64,000 bases of DNA from the NCBI GenBank assembly GCA_001695595.3, contig MBPM02000004.1, forward strand, positions 930,001 to 994,000, written 5' to 3'. The DNA is from Plasmopara viticola (Eukaryota; Oomycota; Peronosporomycetes; Peronosporales; Peronosporaceae). The notes below the pieces were generated by a model. That model had not been told where the DNA came from. It made no database searches and saw only the letters and a program-made list of their open reading frames with translations. Both the position numbers and the translations under genes were made by a program. Numbering within the stretch: the first letter of the stretch is position 1; each line of letters opens with the position of its first letter. Positions 56,561-64,000 of this stretch are shown here, piece by piece.

Positions 56561-58335
56561 ACAATAAAGACTCACATATACAATTGGAATTGATGGAAGC
56601 CCGCGATTTACAATGCAATCCTGCAAATACATTTGGATCTGCTGGCTGGCTGATGCCTTATAGATTATATATAATCGATTATCCACTTTGAAAAGGCTTA
56701 TATTGTGCATAAAAACAAACTTTGTTGCCAGTGCACCGATGGACCAATTCGAGAGCCTACAAATTCAAATCTATGAGATAAGCCAAAATGCACTAACGAA
56801 AAGGTATTACGCTTTGCAAAAATCGTGCTTGATGTCATCATTAGCAACGAAAAGAAGGTGGTTTCGAACCTTTAAGATACGCAACAAAAGCAAACTTCGA
56901 TTTGTTGGATGCTGATCACAAAGTATCACTCGATACAAAAAAGGACCCTATACGTTGGTGATTACGAATGAGGAGAATCACCAATTCGACGGAAGCTTTT
57001 TCGATCCTGCAGAATAATGAGCCATCGATCTTTCATGTGTGAAACCGATACACCAACAGTGTACCTCTAAGATCAGATGTCGCTTTGATTAAGCTAAAGC
57101 TTCACAACAAAGTCTGCCCATTCGAGCAGTCTCAAGCGCGTTAATTCACGAACGCACAAGCTGTATGCCAGAAATGGGCGGCACTTCTATGTGAAGCACA
57201 CCATCCGAAAGCAACGATTTCTCAAAGGACGCCGCGAGCTTTTTGTAAAGCAACGCAGGCATTTCATCTCTGAGAAGTCCTTAAAGCCGCTTGGCCGGCT
57301 CTATCATAATTGCTTGGCGAATTTTTTTTATGTAAAACTGAAGTAGTGAGCGCTTTGTAGCGGAGCGCAGGATTATTGTAGCTGTGAAATCATCCTTTGC
57401 GGCTATAAGCGGCTAGATTGCACTTTGTCGAATCCAAATATTCTTATTGTGAGTTTGTGTTGGCCAATTAAAGGTGTATCAGCACCCGAACCAAGCTTTA
57501 GATATAAAAAAGGTCATTTAAAAAGACCGTGTTTGCAACAATACTGAGCATTTCCCAAGGGTATCGACAGACGCCTTTGTTTTCAAGCTTCGCATGGTGC
57601 CGAGTGATTTCCATAGTAGGATTTTAAACTCTCCGTCATCATTTTTATAGCCCACGATATGAGAGGTGATAAATGTATTCATTATTTTTTGCATATCTTA
57701 TGTCACAAAAGGTCAAGTTGTAGGGAATATGGAAGATGCTAGTGCTTGTTTTCACAAAAGTGATAATTCCGCTGACATAGATTATACGGATCAAGCGTTG
57801 CTGTCAACAAAATTTTGTTTTCTCTGATGCTTCGATGCCACTTTCTACGTCACAAAGTGCCCGATCATCGGGTGCAATGATCCAGGGTTAACTTCTTAAA
57901 TGATCGTCTAACGTGTTACATTGGTTAAAACAAATTGAAACAGGGGGGGTTGAAAACATTCTTGCTAATTACACACAGTCTTTAAGTAGGCACAAAGCAA
58001 ACGCTTGCGGTACCGAACCACCCACTGGTCATTTGCAATAGCTATAAATATAATTGTATAATTATTTTTCAATGAGTATAAGGAAAAAAGTAGCACAGTA
58101 CGTTTTTGAGTGATTTGGCACGAGGCTCGCCTACGAAAGCTGTGCTTGTTCTAAAGCCATAAGGCCGAAAATCTGGAGCAAATGACAAATGCACTAAGCA
58201 GATCTAAACTTTTTAAATCTCGAAGCGGTTGCCACATGCTAACAAAAAGAACACAAGCGTAGCCATGTACTTGGTAGCATCAGATTGAAGAGGTGCATTT
58301 GCATCACCTTGAAACTGTTATTAATATGACGCCGC
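56561..58335. other. Intergenic; may include the 3' end of G2
   Basis: The region 57,150-57,290 contains an open stretch with RHFYVKHTIRKQRFLKGR that might be integrase C-terminus, but I cannot confirm it. Otherwise no gene is visible. Confidence 0.4.
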
Positions 58336-58543
58336 TGTTGATGTGACGACATGTATTGCTTCTAGGGATTACGGCAAATATCGGTAGGGTACTGGTATGA
58401 TGATGACGTCATTAGATGACGTCACAACAAACCTTCTAGAAGGATCTAGAAGGATAGGCTTAGAGGTAGCACAGGGTAGCGAACTAAGGACCTAAATATA
58501 TTCACTTTACTTTTTGCCTTCTCCTGCGCACAACAACTCAACA
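58336..58543 (+). repeat. Probable solo LTR (Copia-like)
   Basis: It is 208 bases bounded by TGTTGA and TCAACA. The end resembles the family-1 Copia LTR (AATATATTCACTT followed by TTTTTxCxTTCT and CTCAACA). No clear target-site duplication is seen (GCCGC versus GAAAC), so it is old or the boundary is off. No internal sequence is next to it. Confidence 0.5.
58404..58424. promoter_or_regulatory. Two TGACGTCA palindromes in the solo LTR
   Basis: Perfect TGACGTCA sites (the CRE/bZIP-type palindrome) lie at 58,404-58,411 and 58,417-58,424, 13 bases apart. In an LTR this would be an enhancer-like position. Function is inference. Confidence 0.4.
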
Positions 58544-59259
58544 GAAACGCTATAAAATGTTCTATTGAATTTGCATTACTACTATATCTATATACAGAAT
58601 TCATACGGTGTTATGGTCGGCCCGACTAACGTCACGTCTAATTCTGTTATAAAATTGGTCCGCCGTCAACGTGCATCCTCTTCATGCATAAAATCTAGCT
58701 GCTTATTTGATTTCCATTTGATCGGGGTGTGTCTAAATGACACCGTCTCTCTGCGACTTTGGGACAACCGATGAAAGCTTTTGCTTGTGCGTGCAAACTG
58801 GTAGAAAGAAGTCTGAAATTGTGATACCATTCACCTACAAAAATAGACTTTTTGTAGCTGAATCAAGAATGACATGGTCGTAATTCCAAGTACGACAGCA
58901 CACGACGCACACGCAGCTGCAAAGTGGTTTTGTGCGCTAATTCTATGCTAGGCTGCCACTGGATACGCCGAATGCAGCAACATGAGCCGAGTGTGGGAAA
59001 TGCACTATACACTAGCAAGCATAATGACGACAGAATTGGAATTTTGTTGGCAACATAATACTGTCGTGCTCAGACTCTGTGTTTCAGATTGAAGACTGCG
59101 TATGCTTACGAAGAAAGGTTTAAGCTGATCAGACTTTAAAGGTAGCGTTACGTTAGAGGTAGCGCTTACATTTTTGTCATTGCTCGACGACCGACTTTAC
59201 CAATCTTACATACTCAATGCATACCTGCACTACACCAATAAATTGTTCTGTCACGACTG
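58544..59259. other. Intergenic, no gene seen
   Basis: An open stretch at 58,565-58,774 has no recognisable features. Confidence 0.5.
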
Positions 59260-59405
59260 TATGCTCGTCCATCTGCTATTCTCGCAGCAGCAGTCAGGTC
59301 AGAATCAGTTTGCAGACTAATAATGCGATTTAATAGCGCCTCAGTCATTTCTCTCTCCCAAGCGCCAAGCGCTGTTATTTTGTCGAATAAGGGCTGCCCT
59401 GCCAA
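59260..59405 (-). pseudogene. Short duplicated fragment, copy 2
   Basis: A 63-codon minus-strand open stretch (59,214-59,405) aligns at DNA level with 47,185-47,335. The sequence LGAWEREMTEALLNRII has the helical, W-containing look of effector modules but is too short to assign. It lies 200 bases downstream of the effector gene stop and may be a remnant of a neighbouring effector. Confidence 0.4.
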
Positions 59406-59604
59406 CTTCTTTTGATTTGCGCTGGGTCTTTCAAAGCTATCCTGCAGCTATGTTCCTTCCCAAAATTAATATGTGTATTCGTAGAACTGTGTACTCATGA
59501 AGATAGAGGCGCCAAGTAAAATACGCGCAACTCAGTTGTTATATCTTTATACAATATTTTGAGGTCACAAATTGAAAGAAAGATATAGACAATATAGCAT
59601 AATC

Positions 59605-61368
59605 TCAAAAATTTAGATTTGTTCGTTTAGTGCTAGCTTGCAAACGGGGCTGTTCACCTTGTATGTAAGCGCTAGACTTACGCTTCCGGGTTTGAGTCAA
59701 CGCGTGTCTCAACACATTCCAAAGTTTCTCATCTTGTTTCCGCACTTCTTCCATTATCATGAGCCACGAAGTTGGCAGTAACTTACTCTTTGCTATTTCT
59801 TCACGCAACGTATTTTTCACAATGGAGGTGGCGATCTCAAGACTTTTCTCTTCCACGAAGATATAATAATTCACGGAATTTTCGAACCACATTATGAGAA
59901 GTTGAGCGTCCACCTTTTTAGATTTTTCGGGATGCAACTCGAACCGTGAGAGTCGTACCGGAAGTGAGGAAGCAGAGAGGTACTGCAGCATATTTTTGGC
60001 AAATTGCTTAACGACCAAGCGCTGTCTAGCTGACAAGGCTTCGGAACGTTCAGCTGATTGCTGTAGAGTGTCAAACAGACCTTTTACTTCATCCAACGAA
60101 AATGCTGGCTCCAGCAAGCTATACACTTTAGCGCCATTAAATGGCTTCATATTCATGTACGCTGCGACATCCGTAATTGGCATCATGAACTCGGGAAAAA
60201 AATCGAGCGGAATCTTTCTGCCTGGAAGCTGCGAGCTGCTAAACATTAATTCAGAAAATCTCTGCCATACTTCCCGCAAATACGATGCAAATTTCCCATT
60301 CTTGTAGTCCACATCTCCCAACTCATGTTCAAGCGCATTCGACTCAAACATGGCTTTCGTACGCGGCTTTGACATTGCTGACAGTTGCAATCGAATAAAG
60401 CTGTCACCATCAAAGTCCCGAGCACCCAAATTCATGTAAAGTTTAACGTAATTTAGCCACGCTGTTAACACAGATATATCGTCAAGATCAAGCCGACCAG
60501 CCTCATCATTGAGATGCAAGACACCGAAAATGGTGATTGGTGATTCCTTCTTTTGAAGCCATACATTGAGTACATGATGCTTAGTGGTGGAATCCGTGAC
60601 CATATACATCAGCATATCCTCAGCAAAGCTCTCCATTGACGGCTCGTGGCGATAAGTTTCGAACAGTTTCACTGCTTGTAGGAGCGGATCAGGTAGTGAC
60701 TTATCGTGAAGCGAATGTGCCAGTTCTGATCTCACTCGTGCCTTCATGTGACTAACCAAAAGTCTCAAAAGCTCTTCGTTGTCAAATGCCGCGAATTTCG
60801 AAATTGGGTCGTCCATATGTCTGTACTCTATAATATAGCGAAACCACAAAAGGAGCTTGGGGTCGTGACTCATTGTGACTATGTCCATGCCTTGATCAAA
60901 GATACTTCCAAGTTTCATGTACAAGAAAACAGTCTTTGGATTTACATGTTGATTCAGCAGCCAATCGTCCGTTACCTTTTTCATTAAAGCCCAATGCTCA
61001 TGTTCCATTACTTCAGCAATATGATTTCCCGTACTTGCCTGAGTTTCCAGCTCGAGCTTGTACTTCAAATCGCTCGAAAGTTTTGCAATCATCTCGCCTT
61101 TTTCTACATTCGGATCAATGATGTGCACTACCCCAGAATTCATCATTCTCGTTTCTTCGTTCTTGCCATTAAAAGCGGACTTGTTGTTCCCATGCACCCC
61201 ATCGATGGCTTTTGCTCTCTTTGGAATGATGTTGGTCGTAGTTGCAGCTTCCAAGGCGTTTAACGTGTCCATCCTCTCATCACGACTTGAATACGAGGTG
61301 GCGCCAAAACAAGCGCCGACATTATAGAGGATAATGATGGCAATTCGTGCGAAGGGGAGTAGGCGCAT
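59605..61368 (-). CDS. Secreted LWY-type effector protein (587 aa)
   Basis: I place the start at ATG 61,368; the frame is open to 61,410 but only through a GTG. Residues 1-23 form a signal peptide (MRLLPFARIAIIILYNVGACFGA). No RxLR is present. An EETR at 71-74 is a possible dEER-like relic. The body is helical with repeated LWY-type modules: WY motifs at W136 (WLLNQHVNPKTVFLYMKL) and W270 (WLQKKESPITIFGVLHL), and L motifs around W175 (LLLWFRYIIEY), W304 (LTAWLNYVKLY) and W494 (LLIMWFENSVNYY). Spacing is about 130 residues. No catalytic motif or membrane segment follows the signal peptide. By family knowledge it is a host-translocated virulence protein; the target is unknown. The frame is intact, whereas its copy at 49,067-49,460 is dead. 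Confidence 0.85.
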   Translation of the reverse strand: MRLLPFARIAIIILYNVGACFGATSYSSRDERMDTLNALEAATTTNIIPKRAKAIDGVHGNNKSAFNGKNEETRMMNSGVVHIIDPNVEKGEMIAKLSSDLKYKLELETQASTGNHIAEVMEHEHWALMKKVTDDWLLNQHVNPKTVFLYMKLGSIFDQGMDIVTMSHDPKLLLWFRYIIEYRHMDDPISKFAAFDNEELLRLLVSHMKARVRSELAHSLHDKSLPDPLLQAVKLFETYRHEPSMESFAEDMLMYMVTDSTTKHHVLNVWLQKKESPITIFGVLHLNDEAGRLDLDDISVLTAWLNYVKLYMNLGARDFDGDSFIRLQLSAMSKPRTKAMFESNALEHELGDVDYKNGKFASYLREVWQRFSELMFSSSQLPGRKIPLDFFPEFMMPITDVAAYMNMKPFNGAKVYSLLEPAFSLDEVKGLFDTLQQSAERSEALSARQRLVVKQFAKNMLQYLSASSLPVRLSRFELHPEKSKKVDAQLLIMWFENSVNYYIFVEEKSLEIATSIVKNTLREEIAKSKLLPTSWLMIMEEVRKQDEKLWNVLRHALTQTRKRKSSAYIQGEQPRLQASTKRTNLNF

Positions 61369-61388
61369 GCTTAGCCTTGCGTCAATCC

Positions 61389-61394
61389 GAATGA
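61389..61394 (-). promoter_or_regulatory. Inr-like TCATTC ahead of the effector gene
   Basis: On the minus strand TTTTCATTCGGATTG ends about 20 bases before the ATG at 61,368. It resembles the oomycete initiator TCATT(C/T). A transcript starting there would exclude the upstream GTG and supports the chosen start. Confidence 0.4.
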
Positions 61395-61410
61395 AAAGTG
61401 ACAACTTCAC

Positions 61411-64000
61411 TAATACAAATCGTCTTCCAAACGGATGGTATCATGCTAATAGAAAGCCTGAGATAGGAAACTGCATGTACAGAGCCTAAGCACACATGAA
61501 GTTTAACCGGACCTTTCGGAAGGGGATCACAATTGACTTTAGAGACCATCTCATACAGATGTTGAAGTCGGAGGGCTGACTTTAATGAAAGAGCAGCGAA
61601 GCGGTTCTTCTACCTTTCTTGTATGTGTCTCCTTTCATACGATCTTATGTTATGGATATACGAAACACCATTAGACTCGGCTTTTCGAAATGATAGAGTT
61701 GTTATAGTCTATTGCGAAAGTTTCTTGTGTAAGGATATATTGTTCTTTTTCTAATGTATTTGTCTACACCAAAATTAAATTGTGCGGTTAAACCATTCTT
61801 GAATAAAAAGTAGTTTTAAAACTGATAAAACTCTAAACCGAGTTTTTGTCCCCAACTCAATTTTTAGTCGTTGCTGCTTTGCGGAAGCAGCCAGATGCAA
61901 CACATTTGAATGGCTACGTAGCTGCTAAATTGACAGCAGCGCAAGCATCAGGAGCGCTGAAACAAGAAGTAGATTTAGAAATAACTGGCTGACCTCATGC
62001 TTGCACCAAGTAATTTCACGTTCAAAATATGATGCCACAGCCAATTATAATCTTATGACTGCATTATCATCTAATTTTATACGTAACGCATATACAGCTG
62101 AGATAGATCCAGCGCGAATCAGAATAAATTGGTAGCCCACGGACGAGCTCGGGAGATGGAAGTCCCCGAGGCACATGAAACGTACTACAACGTTCGTTTG
62201 CAAACCGTTCATGACGATACTGCTGCTAAGAAAATAAGCAGGTGGACAACTCGCAACAGGAAAAAATTAGTCGGTGCAGAACACTTTAACACCGCAGTGC
62301 ACGTATGTGCTCGACAATAGCTAACATACAGTAATAAATTATTTGAAACTGTATCAATAGAGTCGGTCATCGGACAACAATAGTAATGAAAGCGCGAGTT
62401 GAAGGTCTAGCCAGAATAAACTTTTTCTCGTAGAGTGCTACGCAGAGTACTACGCATATTTAAAATCATAGTCAAAAAGCCTGCGCAAGCCAGGATCGGA
62501 CTGTCAACAGATTATAAAATCGCCGTCACATAATGGTTGCAAGTGGGATGTGCACTTCCACACTCGCCTTATGATACGACGAACAATCCATCCAGTGACA
62601 GCTTTATGTTGTGCAAAAAGCCACTTTGCGGCTGCCTGTGAGTTCTGTGTTGCCATGGATTGTACGACCGACAGTGTATTTGCGATCCTTTGATTCGTTT
62701 ACTATCTAGCTTCGGAACGAGTATTTGCGCAGGTAAATTGGTAGTGCTTGTTGAATCCAGAATTATAATTAATACTTAAAAGTTTTTATCATTACCCCAT
62801 TTACTGTGGCGACTTTGTTTTCGTACTTTGAGCGATAGCTTCTTCATAATTAGATTACGGAGAGGCAGTCTCGCGGTAGACTTTCAAATCCCGACCAGAA
62901 GGAACAGCTATATTATACGCATAGGGGCTTAGAAGTAGTAGTAAGAGGATGTACAACAAGATTTGGACCAGAATGGAACTTGAAGACATTAAAGCCAGAC
63001 TTCTGGCTTCCGTAAATTTGTCAGAAACAATTTAGCGCACAAATCATGGCACAAACTATTGAGATTTGTAAAAGTGTAATATAGAGTTTTTTCAATGTGG
63101 TCTCCTTCATTATAATGCTATCTGAATTTCTAAATGTACAGTGGGTCCATGCCACCCACCGCAAGTGTTCGCTGTTTTTGATTAGCCACGACATCACAAA
63201 GACTATTGTTTCACACCGCCGGTAGACATATTTGACGGCCATTTGATTAGCAATTCCTACTTCATTGTGCAGGGTTTTTTTGTGACGTAGAAGTTGGCCT
63301 AAAATTATTAAAGCAGACGGCATTCAGCGCTCGACGTCGTCAGTAACAATCACTTTTACAAACGATCAGGTGGCATGCATCTGATATATTTGCTTTTGAT
63401 CCGCACATTCCTGGCGCTTTGTGACACAAAGGATACGAAAATCTTTACAGAAAACGTGTACACGTGAGGCAATCATTGTCGGCGCACATTTTTGTCCGGC
63501 AAACGCTACACTTGTCTTATCTTGGAAACAACAGATCTAGTATTACCTGCTTAGTGCCTTCGCTATCTGTTTCAATTTTTTTGGCCTCATGGCCGTAGGA
63601 CAAACACAACTCACGTAGGCGAGCATTGTTCCAACTGACATATGGCTGGTTGCCTGTTAAAACACGTAAAGTGCCATCGACTTACTCCGTTTGCGCTCTT
63701 CAAGATGCAGATGATCTGACTGAGTAATTCAGTCTTGCCTTCTCACCATAATTGCAAAGTCGTGTTCAGATAGCCAACATGGCACGAAGTGATGCTCGCC
63801 GCATCTAATGACGAAAAGGCAGTGGAGCTGTGATGAAAGTGCGTATTGATTTCATTATATTTGTCATAGTTACTAGATCAAAGGCACCTAAAACATCGCA
63901 GTAAGTATCTTGATACCATATGTAATATATTGCCATCACTACATATAGCAGAGCTTTCCGCCCTAAGAGATGGCTGCTCTAACCTACTTACATCAAGTGC
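61411..64000. other. Intergenic, no confident gene
   Basis: A 41-codon alanine-rich open stretch at 61,867-61,992 follows a TTTTTAG acceptor-like sequence and looks coding but is unidentified. A frame at 62,129-62,320 has no ATG start. A 100-codon minus frame at 63,021-63,323 has no motif. 63,640-63,760 is related to 36,990-37,090. Confidence 0.45.

Noticed and set aside
61369..61410. Longer effector ORF beginning at 61,410
   Set aside because: The codon at 61,410 is GTG, an Inr-like site lies between it and the ATG, and the signal peptide begins properly only at the ATG 61,368.
62129..62320. Open frame of 63 codons
   Set aside because: It starts at TTG, has no good ATG context and no recognisable domain.
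62850..62920. tRNA-like segment with TTCAAATCCCGACC
   Set aside because: Only a B-box-like match; I could not fold acceptor and anticodon stems.

Overview
The window looks like a gene-poor, repeat-rich chromosomal region of an oomycete, most likely a Peronosporales plant pathogen (Phytophthora or downy mildew type). The reasons are Ty1/Copia and Ty3/Gypsy-like retrotransposons together with a MULE, a secreted protein built of LWY-type modules (an architecture typical of oomycete effectors), a secreted jacalin-related lectin, and oomycete-style Inr/FPR core promoters 20-30 bases before the two intact start codons. I support only two intact host genes. Almost everything else is a transposon, a decayed gene copy or their flanks. 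All identifications were made by eye from sequence and translation, without database searches.

Positions 1-28,200 hold a locally amplified lectin unit: about 450 bases of 5' flank with a conserved motif, a roughly 520-base jacalin-like lectin ORF, and an AT-rich 3' flank. I find one intact lectin gene (26,638-27,159, minus) and nine broken copies on both strands (near 1.2, 4.7, 5.6, 11.8+16.4, 17.2, 22.8, 23.9, 25.1 and 27.9 kb). Three of the broken copies are split by Copia elements. Element A (1-1,226, plus, cut by the window edge) and Element 1 (11,925-16,366, minus; identical 146-base LTRs; GAAAT target-site duplication) belong to one family. Elements X (5,732-10,528, plus) and Y (17,856-22,428, minus) are a second, long-dead family in inverted orientation. 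Their cores are almost identical while their outer ends have diverged, and their flanks are the two halves of one repeat, which points to an inversion of the DNA between them.

Positions 28,891-33,323 are a second full-length but decayed family-1 Copia copy (Element 2; TSD AATGC). Positions 33,300-35,830 hold further Copia debris and an LTR-retrotransposon primer-binding-like site.

Positions 37,860-61,410 look like an old tandem segmental duplication. Unit 1 is repeat R (37.9-39.3 kb), Gypsy remnant G1 (43.05-44.5 kb), a short minus-strand fragment (47.2 kb) and a wrecked LWY effector copy (49.07-49.46 kb). Unit 2 is repeat R (49.8-51.3 kb), Gypsy remnant G2 (52.1-56.6 kb, with a MULE with roughly 200-base TIRs nested in it at 52,921-55,812), the same short fragment (59.3 kb) and the intact LWY effector gene (59,605-61,368, minus). 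A probable solo LTR lies at 58,336-58,543. From 61.4 kb to the end I see no confident gene.

The two intact genes both encode predicted secreted proteins. The lectin would bind carbohydrate outside the cell, and the LWY protein is likely delivered to a plant host. Both sit in duplicated units whose other copies have decayed, the birth-and-death pattern expected of interaction genes in repeat-rich oomycete compartments.
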